Shown: positions 25,999-34,596, counted from the first letter of the stretch. The stretch: 53,401 nucleotides of DNA from JANNRR01 sp031401675 (GCA_031401675.1 JANNRR010000037.1:1-53401), one strand, 5' to 3'. Notes: a model not told the origin generated them from the sequence alone. Numbers and translations are program-made.

Positions 25999-26011
25999 CG
26001 CCGTCCTCAGG

Positions 26012-27187
26012 TTAGGGCCGTTCCAGACACATGGCAACGCCCATGCCACCGCCGATGCACAGCGTCGCCAGGCCGCGTTTCGCCCCCCGCCGCGCCATTT
26101 CAAAGAGCAGCGTGTTCAGGATGCGCGCACCCGAGGCACCGATCGGATGGCCGATGGCGATGGCACCGCCGTTGACATTGACCACCTCCGGGTTCCATCC
26201 CATGTCCTTGTTGACGGCACAGGCCTGGGCGGCGAACGCCTCATTCGCTTCGACCAGGTCCAGATCCTCGGCCTTCCACCCGGCCTTCAGCAGCGCCTTG
26301 CGGCTGGCGTGGATCGGCCCGATCCCCATGATCGCCGGATCAAGCCCGGCGGTGGCATAGGAAGCTATGCGGGCCAACGGCGTCAGCCCGCGCTTTTCCG
26401 CCTCGTCCGCGCTCATCAGCAGCACCGCCGCCGCACCGTCGTTCAAACCCGACGCATTCCCGGCGGTCACTGAGCCGTCCTTGGCAAACGCCGGACGCAG
26501 CTTGGTCATGGCATCGATCGTCGCGCCGTGCCGGATGTACTCGTCGGCATCAACCGTAATGTCGCCCTTGCGGGTCCTGACGATGAACGGAATGATCTCG
26601 TCAGCGAACTTGCCGGCTTTCTGGGCGGCCTCGGCCTTGTTCTGGCTGGCGACCGCGAACAAGTCCTGCTGCTCGCGCGAAATCTGCCACTGCTGCGCGA
26701 CGTTTTCCGCCGTCTGGCCCATGTGTTAGCCGTTGAACGCATCCCACAGTCCGTCACGGACCATCGAATCGACAAAACTCATGTCGCCCATCTTGTACCC
26801 GGCGCGCAGGTGCGCGACATGCGGTGACAGGCTCATGCTTTCCTGTCCGCCCGCCGCCACGATACCGGCATCGCCCAACTGGATATGCTGGGCCGCCAGC
26901 GCTACGGCCCGAAGGCCGGAGCCGCAGACCTGATTGATGCTCCAGGCCGATGATTCCCTGGGCAGTCCGGCATTGATGTGCGCCTGTCGCGCCGGATTCT
27001 GCCCCTGCCCGGCAGTCAGAACCTGCCCAAGGATGGTTTCAGAAACCTCGGCCTTGTCGATCCCGGCGCGGGCCACTACCGCCTCCAGCACGGCGGCCCC
27101 AAGGTCGTGGGCAGGTGTATTGGCAAAGGCACCGGTAAAGCTGCCGACAGCAGTCCGCGCAGCCGAAACGATAACGATGTTAGTCAT
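26012..27187 (-). pseudogene. phaA: Acetyl-CoA acetyltransferase, split by an in-frame TAA
   Basis: This thiolase condenses two acetyl-CoA to acetoacetyl-CoA, feeding PhaB. Read through, it would be 391 residues, the normal length, starting MTNIVIVSAARTAVG. The nucleophilic Cys is in NQVCGSGLRAVA (about residue 88), and the His and second Cys are in NGGAIAIGHPIGASGA and CIGGGMGVAM. At 26726-26728 the codon between DAFNG and HMGQTAENVA is TAA, where homologues have Tyr (NGYHMG); one base change explains it. Both halves are otherwise intact and in the same frame, so the lesion is recent or a sequence error. Restart at the ATG two codons later would give a C-terminal half lacking the nucleophile. 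The start follows GAGAGGA. Confidence 0.9.
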
Positions 27188-27432
27188 TGCAGGGTCCTCT
27201 CGGTTGGATCGGCACCGGGGAAGGGCGCGTCCCGGGCCTGACACCGCGATGCCCTAGCCGGACTGCCCCTCAAACGCAATGGCCCGGGTGCAGCCGCAGC
27301 ATTCATGCCCCACCTTCAGACCCCGGCATCGGGCCTAAGCATCAGGTCCCTTCGTCGGGTCTCGTAGTCGGGCCCCTGCGTATGACCCCTGCACCGGGCC
27401 CCGTCTTCCGTCCACACGCTCTGGCATCGCCT

Positions 27433-28272
27433 TCACGCCCGTCGGCGCATCTCGGGGATTTTCCACGGCGGCATCGTGGTTGGCGCGCCATAATAGTAGC
27501 CCTGCATGCAGTCGACACCGATGCCCGCCAGGTAGCTGGCGTCGGCCGCCGTCTCGACCGATTCGGCGACGCAGAACATCTCGAAATGTCGCGCGATCGA
27601 CAACATTGCTGCCGTCAGCACCTGATTGTCGGCATCTGTCGCAATGTCCCGGATGAACTGGCCGTCGATCTTGAGAATGTCGAAATACAGATCCTTGAAA
27701 TAGCGAAACGCAGTGTATCCCGCCCCGAAATCGTCCAGCGCAAAGGAAATGCCCTGATCCTGCAGATCCTTCATGAACACCGCCACCATGTCGGGCACCA
27801 GCATCGCCGAGGATTCGGTAATTTCCAGGATCAGCCGTTCGCCGACTGTCGGATCGCCGCGCAACCCCTGTCGCAACGCCCTGAGCCAGTCGGGATACCC
27901 GATCGAGCGCGCCGACATGTTGATCGACAGCCGCAGTTCGGGTTGCTGTTTCAGAGCGGTCAGGCCCATCTGCAGGGCGGCGCAATCGATCCGGCGGCCA
28001 AGTTCGGTCGTTTCCACGGTTTCGATGAAATCCTTGGCCGGAATCACCCGACCCGAATCGTCCAGCACCCGGATCAATCCTTCATAGAACGCCGGGCGGT
28101 CCGGCCGCAGGGTCTGCATCACCGGTTGATAGGCCAGCATGACGTTGCGCTGGTCCAGCGCATCCCGCACCATGCTGATCGTGGCACGATCACGTTCGTT
28201 CACCGCAAAGGCCAGCGGGCTTTCGCCACCGGCCGGCAGGTCGCGCAGCGCCTTGTTCATCGGTTTGATCAT
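27433..28272 (-). CDS. EAL-domain cyclic-di-GMP phosphodiesterase
   Basis: A protein of about 279 residues that is nearly all EAL domain, predicted to hydrolyse c-di-GMP to pGpG. Catalytic and metal residues are present: EGLIR (the EAL position), INMSA, LEITES, ALDDFGAGYT, LKIDG, ESVE and QGYYYG. No sensory or GGDEF domain and no TM helix is seen. The start at 28272 (MIKPMNKALRDLP) matches the short N-termini expected for relatives; an upstream ATG at 28317 is possible. It lies upstream of phaA on the same strand across a 245-base gap of degenerate CGGGCC-rich sequence in which I see nothing else. Confidence 0.88.
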   Translation of the reverse strand: MIKPMNKALRDLPAGGESPLAFAVNERDRATISMVRDALDQRNVMLAYQPVMQTLRPDRPAFYEGLIRVLDDSGRVIPAKDFIETVETTELGRRIDCAALQMGLTALKQQPELRLSINMSARSIGYPDWLRALRQGLRGDPTVGERLILEITESSAMLVPDMVAVFMKDLQDQGISFALDDFGAGYTAFRYFKDLYFDILKIDGQFIRDIATDADNQVLTAAMLSIARHFEMFCVAESVETAADASYLAGIGVDCMQGYYYGAPTTMPPWKIPEMRRRA

Positions 28273-28405
28273 GCGCGCGACCCCACTTGACTCGTTCAGG
28301 CCATTGTGGCGCCACATCCCTTAACCAAAGATGAAGATTCCCATTTTGTTCTAATTGCGCTAAACTCGCAGGGACTGGCTTTTCCGCAATATCACGAAGG
28401 TTTCG

Positions 28406-28978
28406 ATGACAGAACGCTGCGCCTGGTGCGGGACCGACCCTCTCTACATCGACTACCATGACCGCGAATGGGGTATGCCCGAACGCGACAGCCGCGCCCT
28501 TTGGGAAAAGCTGATCCTCGATGGATTTCAGGCAGGGCTCTCCTGGATCACCATCCTGCGCAAACGCGATGCCTTCCGCGCCGCCTTTGCCGCGTTCGAC
28601 CCGCAGGTCGTCGCCGGATGGGACGAGGCTGACATTCAGCGTCTGCTTGCCGATCCGGGCATCGTGCGCCACCGCGGCAAGATCGCGGCCACCATCGGCA
28701 ATGCGCGGGCCTGGCTGGAAATCGAGGCCAAGGACGGCTTTGCGTCGTTCCTGTGGGCCTATGTCGACGGCGTGCCCCTGCAAGGCAACCGCGCCAGCAT
28801 GGCAGAGGTTCCGGCAGAAACCCCGTTGTCGCGCCAGATGTCGAAGGACCTGCAAAGGGCCGGGTTCAAGTTCTGCGGACCAACCATCGTCTATGCCTTC
28901 ATGCAGGCGACAGGCATGGTGAATGACCACATCGTGACCTGCCATTGCCATGCCGCGCTTGCGGCAAAGCCGGCTTGA
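28406..28978 (+). CDS. tag: DNA-3-methyladenine glycosylase I
   Basis: Tag removes 3-methyladenine from alkylated DNA. The 190-residue protein has the zinc-site residues at both ends (RCAWCG with YHDREWG, and NDHIVTCHCHA) and the base-pocket segment DGFQAGLSWITILRKRDAFR. Length matches the family. It stands alone, divergent from the EAL gene; the 88-base gap is AT-rich and probably holds both promoters. Confidence 0.95.
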   Translation: MTERCAWCGTDPLYIDYHDREWGMPERDSRALWEKLILDGFQAGLSWITILRKRDAFRAAFAAFDPQVVAGWDEADIQRLLADPGIVRHRGKIAATIGNARAWLEIEAKDGFASFLWAYVDGVPLQGNRASMAEVPAETPLSRQMSKDLQRAGFKFCGPTIVYAFMQATGMVNDHIVTCHCHAALAAKPA

Positions 28979-29155
28979 ATGCGCGCGCCGATCGGGTAGT
29001 CTGACGGCAGGGTCTGCAGTTCACCCAGGCGTCACCGGTCCGCTAGGACAGCTAAACCTGCCAGACGGATCGTTCGCACCCCACATCGCCCTTGCCCGAT
29101 CGCCAAGCCGGTGACCCGCGCAGCCCGAAAGGGTCCGGCACGATGTGAGGATGAG

Positions 29156-29689
29156 ATGACACGGATTCCCCTGCCCTTTCATGTGGCCGACCTGTCAGAA
29201 CTGGCCCGCAATCTGCACCGGCAACTGGCCGTGGCCGGACCCTCACCTGGCCATCTGGCGCTGATGAACATGCTGGCGCGCGCCGACGGCTACCGCAACT
29301 ACCAGCACCTCCGCGATTCTGCCGCCGCCGGGTTGCGGCTGGACGCCGAGCCGCCACCACCTGCCGATCTGAAGCTGGTCGAGCGGGCGCTGCGGCATTT
29401 CGATGCCGAGGGGCGGCTGGCGCGCTGGCCGGGACGCACGGCACAGCAGCGGCTGGCGGCATTTGTGCTGTGGTCACGGCTGCCCGCCGGGGTCGTGATG
29501 AACGAGGCGTCGGTCAACGACATCCTGCGGCTCTGGCACGGGTTTGGCGACCATGCCCTGTTGCGCCGAACGCTGGTCGCCACTGGCCTCGTCACCCGGA
29601 CCCAGGACGGTCGCGCGTATCGCCGGGTCGAATGTCGCCCCGACCCCGAAGCCGCCGCGCTGATCCGCCAGTTGCACCGCTCGGCATAG
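29156..29689 (+). CDS. DUF2087-domain protein
   Basis: A 177-residue protein. The C-terminal half (FDAEGRLARWPGRTAQQRL, then FVLWSRLP, NDILRLWHGFGDHALLRRTLV and the DGRAYRR end) fits DUF2087, a winged-helix-like domain often in transcription-related proteins. The N-terminal part contains ARADGYRNYQHLRDS, a short helical motif seen in glyoxalase-associated proteins. Function unknown. The start at 29156 is set by GAGG six bases upstream. The 177 bases before it hold only a TCACCGG...CCGGTGA dyad. Confidence 0.78.
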   Translation: MTRIPLPFHVADLSELARNLHRQLAVAGPSPGHLALMNMLARADGYRNYQHLRDSAAAGLRLDAEPPPPADLKLVERALRHFDAEGRLARWPGRTAQQRLAAFVLWSRLPAGVVMNEASVNDILRLWHGFGDHALLRRTLVATGLVTRTQDGRAYRRVECRPDPEAAALIRQLHRSA

Positions 29690-29706
29690 CCGCCGAGGGT
29701 GCCGTG

Positions 29707-30261
29707 TCAGTTTCCGGCGATCAGCGCGGCCAAGATGGCCTTGGCGCTGGCGCTGTCCCATTCGGCATCGCCGATCAGGCGGGCAACCTCTTGCCCGTCA
29801 GCGTTCAGGATCACTGTCACCGGCAAACCCAGCACCGCCATTTCCCGGGCGAACTGCTGCCTTGGGTCGCGCCGGACCGGCAGATTGTCGACCCCGGCCT
29901 CGCTGAAGAACCTGGCAATCGCCTCGACCGGGTTGCGCCCTGTCGCCACCGGAACCACCGCGAACCCGTCGCCGCCCAGATCGGCCTGCAGCCGGCCAAG
30001 TGACGGCATTTCCTCCCGGCACGGCGCGCACCATGTCGCCCAGAAGTTCAGCACCACCACCTTGCCCCGATACTCGGCCAGCGTATGCTCGGCATCGGCC
30101 TCGTCCAGCAGAACCGCGTCGGGTATGGCCTTCGGGGCGGAAAACACCAGCTTCCGCATGTCGCCGTCGCGCATTGCTTCAAGCGTTGCAACATCGGCGT
30201 GACCAGCGTTTGCAGACAGGATCAGGGCCGCGTATAGGATCGCGGAACGGACAGCGCGCAT
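29707..30261 (-). CDS. TlpA-like periplasmic thioredoxin
   Basis: A 184-residue secreted thioredoxin-fold protein, probably a periplasmic disulfide reductase. It has a signal peptide (SAILYAALILSANAGHA), the redox motif NFWATWCAPCREEMPSL at about residue 73-80, and the cis-Pro segment VLGLPVTVILNADG. The start at 30261 follows GGAGGGAAT. It is divergent from argH with 23 bases between starts. Confidence 0.9.
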   Translation of the reverse strand: MRAVRSAILYAALILSANAGHADVATLEAMRDGDMRKLVFSAPKAIPDAVLLDEADAEHTLAEYRGKVVVLNFWATWCAPCREEMPSLGRLQADLGGDGFAVVPVATGRNPVEAIARFFSEAGVDNLPVRRDPRQQFAREMAVLGLPVTVILNADGQEVARLIGDAEWDSASAKAILAALIAGN

Positions 30262-30284
30262 ATTCCCTCCAACGGGCGAAACAG

Positions 30285-31679
30285 ATGACCGACAGCACAG
30301 CAAAGGCCAACGCGATGTGGGGCGGGCGCTTCGCAGCCGGGCCGGACGCGATCATGCAGGCAATCAATGCCTCGATCGGGTTCGACAAGCGGCTGTACGC
30401 CGAAGATATCGAGGGCAGCCGGGCCCATGCCGCCATGCTGGGCGCCACAGGCATCCTGTCCTCTAGCGATGTCGAAGCGATCCGGGAAGGCCTGCTCACG
30501 ATAAAGTCAGAGATCGAGGCCGGCGGTTTCGCATTTTCGGTGGCGCTTGAAGACATTCACATGAACATCGAGGCGCGGTTGCAGGACCTGATCGGCGAAC
30601 CTGCCGGGCGGCTGCATACCGCCCGCAGCCGCAACGATCAGGCCGGCCGGGATTTCCGGCGGTGGGTGCGTGGTCAGTGCGATGCGGCGATCACCGGCAT
30701 TCAGGCCCTGATGCGGGCGTTTCTGGTGCAGGCCGAGGCCGGGGCCGACTGGGTGATGCCCGGATTCACCCATCTGCAGACCGCACAGCCGGTGACTTGG
30801 GGCCATCACATGCTGGCCTATGTCGAAATGCTGTCGCGCGATCTGTCGCGCTTCCGCGATGCCCGCGCCCGCATGAACGAATGCCCTCTGGGGGCGGCGG
30901 CTCTGGCTGGTACTTCATTTCCGATCGACCGGCAGATGACAGCCGCGGCCCTGGGCTTTGACCGACCCACCGCCAATTCGATGGACACCACCGCCGACCG
31001 CGACTTCGCGCTGGAGTTTCTGGCGGCCGCGTCGATCTGCGGCATCCACCTCAGCCGGTTCGCCGAAGAACTTGTGATCTGGTCCTCCGCCCAGTTCCGA
31101 TTTGTGCGGCTGAGCGACCGCTTCAGCACCGGCTCCTCGATCATGCCGCAGAAAAAGAACCCAGACGCCGCCGAACTGGTGCGTGCCAAGGTCGGGCGGA
31201 TCATGGGGGCGATGGTGGCGCTGTTCACGGTGATGAAGGGCCTGCCGCTGACCTATTCCAAGGACATGCAGGAAGACAAGGAACAGCTGTTCGACGCCGC
31301 CGACACGCTGATGCTCAGCCTCGCCGCGACCGAAGGCATGGTCCGCGACCTGACCGCCAACCGCGAAACGCTGGCGGCGGCGGCGGCCAGTGGGTTTTCC
31401 ACGGCCACCGACCTTGCCGACTGGCTGGTGCAGCGCCTTGGCCTGCCATTCCGCCAGGCGCATCATGTGACCGGGGCGCTGGTGAAACTGGCCGAAGACC
31501 GGGGGTGCGACCTGCCCGATCTGACGCTGGCCGAACTGCAAAGCGGCCATCCCGGGATCAGCCAGGAAGTCTATTCGGTGCTTGGCGTGCACAATTCGGT
31601 GGCCAGCCGCGTCAGCTATGGCGGCACCGCGCCGGCGCGGGTCCGCGAACAGGTGGAGCTTTGGCGCGGGAGGCTGTGA
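30285..31679 (+). CDS. argH: Argininosuccinate lyase
   Basis: ArgH cleaves argininosuccinate to arginine and fumarate. The 464-residue protein shows MWGGRFAAGPD, TARSRNDQ, GFTHLQTAQPVTWGHH and the catalytic-Ser loop GSSIMPQKKNPD. Just after SRNDQ the sequence is AGRDFRRWVR, where the family usually has VATDFRLWVR; Arg replaces the Thr and Leu near the active site, so activity deserves checking. Its stop overlaps the next small gene by one base (TGATG). Confidence 0.94.
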   Translation: MTDSTAKANAMWGGRFAAGPDAIMQAINASIGFDKRLYAEDIEGSRAHAAMLGATGILSSSDVEAIREGLLTIKSEIEAGGFAFSVALEDIHMNIEARLQDLIGEPAGRLHTARSRNDQAGRDFRRWVRGQCDAAITGIQALMRAFLVQAEAGADWVMPGFTHLQTAQPVTWGHHMLAYVEMLSRDLSRFRDARARMNECPLGAAALAGTSFPIDRQMTAAALGFDRPTANSMDTTADRDFALEFLAAASICGIHLSRFAEELVIWSSAQFRFVRLSDRFSTGSSIMPQKKNPDAAELVRAKVGRIMGAMVALFTVMKGLPLTYSKDMQEDKEQLFDAADTLMLSLAATEGMVRDLTANRETLAAAAASGFSTATDLADWLVQRLGLPFRQAHHVTGALVKLAEDRGCDLPDLTLAELQSGHPGISQEVYSVLGVHNSVASRVSYGGTAPARVREQVELWRGRL

Positions 31680-31831
31680 TGCGGATGTTTCTTGTGATCG
31701 TATTGGCAGCACTGGCCGCCTGTACCGATCCGTCCCTGAATGCCAGCGTCCGGATCGGACCGGGTGGTGTGTCGGTCAGCCCGTCGATCGGCGGCACCAT
31801 CGGCGGCCTTGGCGTTTCGGTCAGCGGATGA
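31679..31831 (+). CDS. Small Gly/Ser/Val-rich lipoprotein
   Basis: A 50-residue protein. MRMFLVIVLAALAAC is a lipoprotein signal with lipobox LAAC, followed by a Gly/Ser/Val-rich mature part (RIGPGGVSVSPSIGGTIGG). No family recognised. It overlaps the argH stop by one base and is translationally coupled. Confidence 0.7.
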   Translation: MRMFLVIVLAALAACTDPSLNASVRIGPGGVSVSPSIGGTIGGLGVSVSG

Positions 31832-31874
31832 ACCGGGTAAGCGCAATGTCGTCCCGGCGTCCGTGCGGCGACCC

Positions 31875-31894
31875 AAAATCCTTCAAAGGATTTT
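31875..31894. repeat. Perfect AAAATCCTT hairpin
   Basis: AAAATCCTT (31875-31883), CA, AAGGATTTT (31886-31894) is a 9-base-pair stem. It is followed by a weaker AAGAT...ATCTT stem within about 25 bases. It lies between two small lipoprotein genes and resembles AT-rich hairpin repeats seen in Rhodobacteraceae; it may act as a terminator or mRNA stabiliser. Confidence 0.5.
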
Positions 31895-32015
31895 GCCAAG
31901 ATTTTTCAGAAGGATCTTGCTCCCGGCCCCGCCCCCTACCCCGATCCCACAACCCGCAGGCCGGTTCACTTGCGCTCAAGACCGGCCCGGAAACCGACCC
32001 TAAAAGGAACGCCCG

Positions 32016-32159
32016 ATGCGCATGATCCTTGCCCTGATCACCCTGTCGATTCTGACCGCCTGCGGTGCCGACGGTGACCCGTTGCCTCCGACCAAGACGG
32101 TAACGCCCGGCGTCACCATTTCAGGCGAAGCCAGAATCGGTGTGGCGGGATCGCTGTGA
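32016..32159 (+). CDS. Small LptM-like lipoprotein
   Basis: A 47-residue lipoprotein: MRMILALITLSILTACG carries the lipobox, then ADGDPLPPTKTVTPGV. The C-G-x-D/K-G-x-P layout next to lysA recalls LptM/YifL, which helps LptD oxidation in E. coli; this is only a resemblance. AAAAGGAAC is a good ribosome-binding site. The stop overlaps the GTG of DUF2834. Confidence 0.65.
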   Translation: MRMILALITLSILTACGADGDPLPPTKTVTPGVTISGEARIGVAGSL

Positions 32160-32473
32160 TCTCGACCTTGCGGCTTATCTATCTGGCGCTCGCCCTCTGG
32201 GGCGCTGTGCATCCGATGCTGTGGTTTGTCGCCTACATGCGGCAAACCGGCACCGGACTGTCCGGGCTGATCGACGCCTGGTACGTCAACGCCTCCACCA
32301 CCGGACTGACCTGGGATCTGACCATTTCGGCCATCGCGCTGACCATCTGGATCATCGCCGAAGTGGCGGTGCGGCGCAACTGGCTGGCGCTGATCTGCAT
32401 CCCCGCCACCTTTGGCATCGGGGTTTCCTGCGGATTGCCGCTGTATCTGTTCCTGCGCACGCGGAAGGTGTGA
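32156..32473 (+). CDS. DUF2834 membrane protein
   Basis: A 105-residue inner-membrane protein with three TM helices (LRLIYLALALWGAVHPMLWF first), matching DUF2834. Function unknown. It starts with GTG in a four-base overlap (GTGA) with the small lipoprotein and converges on the broken DUF6064 gene. Confidence 0.78.
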   Translation: MISTLRLIYLALALWGAVHPMLWFVAYMRQTGTGLSGLIDAWYVNASTTGLTWDLTISAIALTIWIIAEVAVRRNWLALICIPATFGIGVSCGLPLYLFLRTRKV

Positions 32474-32488
32474 AGCCACCACAGTCCT

Positions 32489-33144
32489 TCATGCAGCCAG
32501 GGATTTCCATCCCCGCCAATGCCCGAACGCCAGAATGACCAGCGCGGGCAGGATGGCGAACAGGGCATAGTCCTGCCGCACCCCAAGCAGAAAGCTGGCG
32601 GACCCGCCAAGCCCCGCCCAAAGACCGGGGATCACCAGCAACCAGCGCACCCGCCGCCACTGTGCCTGCAACAGCACGCCCACGGTAAAGATGGTGGTGG
32701 GGCAGGGGGCAATCCCGAGCATCGGCACCGCCGGATAGCGATGCCCGAACAGCCACCCGACGACCGGGTAGAATACCAGCGCGAACGCGATGCAGATCAG
32801 CCCGAACACCGATGCCGGTCCCCTGCCCGAGCGAAACCGCACCTCAGGTCCGGCAAACGCCACGAACGCCAGCAGCGCCGCTTGCAGGATGAACACCCCG
32901 CAAACAGTCTCGCAGCGGGGTTGATGGTCGAGAAATACAGCCAGTGGTATCCGATGCCGTTCACCAGCCACATCGCGCTCAGCGTCACGGCGATCATCGC
33001 CGCACCACCCCGCGAGTTCGACCAAAGCAGCAGTACCACGACGATCCCGGCCAGAAAGGCCACGATCTGCAATGGCCAGACCGCCAGATTGTACCGGGCA
33101 AACACCTCAAAGAACTGTTCGATCGAAAACGGCATTGCCGGCAT
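32489..33144 (-). pseudogene. DUF6064 membrane protein with a frameshift
   Basis: Two overlapping frames join into one protein of the DUF6064 type (about 217 residues, six or so TM helices). The N-terminal part MPFSIEQFFEVFARYN runs to STINPAARLFAG. The C-terminal part VFILQAALLAFVAF runs through LFGHRYPAVPMLGIAPCPTTIFTVG and LLVIPGLWAGLGGSASFLLGV. They are out of register at a GGGG run (32896-32899 on the plus strand as CCCC). One extra G there restores LFAGVFILQ exactly. It is either a one-base deletion in a homopolymer or a sequencing error. Start 33144 or 33135. Confidence 0.82.
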
Positions 33145-33194
33145 CCGCCTGTTGGATCGCCTGTTTAGTTTTCCATACTTGCCGCCGCTTGCGG

Positions 33195-33208
33195 TTGACG
33201 CAGATCAA
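33195..33208. promoter_or_regulatory. FNR/Anr-type box TTGAC-GCAG-ATCAA
   Basis: TTGACGCAGATCAA matches the FNR-family consensus TTGAY-N4-RTCAA, the form used by FnrL/Anr in Rhodobacter and Paracoccus. It sits in the divergent gap, centred about 57 bases upstream of the DUF6064 start and about 95 bases upstream of lysA, so oxygen-dependent control of either gene is possible. Confidence 0.6.
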
Positions 33209-33296
33209 CATCGGCCCCCCATGGGCCACAGCGATCTGAATTGCGCCCCTGCTGCCATCTGTTATGACACCGCCAACCGCAGCAGAAGTGACAGCC

Positions 33297-34562
33297 ATGG
33301 ACCATTTCTTATACCGCAATGGCATTCTGCATGCCGAAGACGTCCCGCTGACAGAGATTGCGGCCAGCGTTGGCACGCCGTTCTACGTATATTCCACCGC
33401 CACGCTTGAACGCCACTACCGCCTGTTTCAGGAAGCGCTGGCCGGATTGCCGCACACAATCTGCTTTTCCGTGAAATCGCTGAGCAATCAAGCCGTCCTG
33501 CGCACCCTGGCCCAGCTTGGTGCCGGTATGGACGTGGTGTCGGGCGGCGAATATCTGCGGGCCAGGGCTGCCGGCGTGCCGGGCGAGCGGATCGTGTTTT
33601 CCGGCGTCGGCAAAACGCGCGAGGAAATGCGGCTGGCGCTGACGGGTGGCATAAAGCAATTCAACGTCGAATCCGAACCCGAGCTGCGCGCCCTGTCCGG
33701 GGTCGCCAGCGCCATGGGGCTGGTGGCGCCGATCACGGTGCGGGTGAACCCCGACGTGGACGCGAAAACCCACGAAAAGATCGCGACCGGCAAGAAGGAA
33801 AACAAGTTCGGCATCCCGATTTCGCGGGCGCGCGCTGTCTATGCCGAGGCGGCGGCCCTGCCGGGGATCGACGTGGTCGGGATCGATGTCCACATCGGCA
33901 GCCAACTGACCGACCTTGAACCGTTCGAGGCCGCCTACAGACTGGTCGCCGAGCTTTGCACGGAACTTCGCGGCGATGGCCACGATATCCGCCGCCTCGA
34001 CCTTGGCGGCGGGCTTGGCATTCCCTATCAGCGATCCAACGACGCACCACCGCTGCCGCTGGACTATGGTGCCCTGATCAAGCGGACGGTGGGCCATCTG
34101 GGCTGCGAGATCGAAATCGAGCCGGGGCGGCTGATTTCGGGCAATGCCGGGCTGATGGTGTCCCGCGTCATTTGGGTGAAGGAAGGCGAAGGGCGGGATT
34201 TCCTGATTGTCGACAGCGCGATGAACGATCTGATCCGCCCGTCGATGTACGGGGCGCATCATGATATCGTGCCCGTCATCGAACCGGCGCCGGGGTGCGA
34301 AACCCGTCCCTATGACGTGGTCGGGCCGGTGTGCGAGTCGGGCGATACCTTCGCCAAGGGCCGCGACCTGCCGCCCCTGGCCGAGGGCGACCTGATCGCG
34401 TTCCGCTCGGCCGGGGCTTACTGCGCAGTGATGTCTTCGGAATACAACACCCGCCCGCTGATCCCGGAAGTTCTCGCAAAAGGCGATCAATTCGCCGTCA
34501 TCCGGGCGCGGCCGAGCTTTGACGAAATCATAAACCGCGATAGCATACCGCCATGGCTGTAA
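33297..34562 (+). CDS. lysA: Diaminopimelate decarboxylase
   Basis: LysA makes lysine from meso-diaminopimelate using PLP. The 421-residue protein begins MDHFLYRNGILHAEDV, which fixes the start (an upstream in-frame ATG at 33264 gives a non-homologous extension). The PLP Lys lies in CFSVKSLSN at about residue 60. Other marks are HIGSQLTD, LDLGGGLGIPY, EPGRLISGNAG and the cross-subunit CESGDTFAKGR. It forms the usual argH-lipoprotein-lysA-TIGR02302 neighbourhood. Confidence 0.95.
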   Translation: MDHFLYRNGILHAEDVPLTEIAASVGTPFYVYSTATLERHYRLFQEALAGLPHTICFSVKSLSNQAVLRTLAQLGAGMDVVSGGEYLRARAAGVPGERIVFSGVGKTREEMRLALTGGIKQFNVESEPELRALSGVASAMGLVAPITVRVNPDVDAKTHEKIATGKKENKFGIPISRARAVYAEAAALPGIDVVGIDVHIGSQLTDLEPFEAAYRLVAELCTELRGDGHDIRRLDLGGGLGIPYQRSNDAPPLPLDYGALIKRTVGHLGCEIEIEPGRLISGNAGLMVSRVIWVKEGEGRDFLIVDSAMNDLIRPSMYGAHHDIVPVIEPAPGCETRPYDVVGPVCESGDTFAKGRDLPPLAEGDLIAFRSAGAYCAVMSSEYNTRPLIPEVLAKGDQFAVIRARPSFDEIINRDSIPPWL

Positions 34563-34596
34563 CGCGCATCCCCGCGCGCACGCCGTTTACCGGAGC

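Noticed and set aside
33264..33296. Upstream ATG of lysA as the true start
   Set aside because: The added 11 residues are not family-like; MDHFLYRNG matches the usual DapDC N-terminus.
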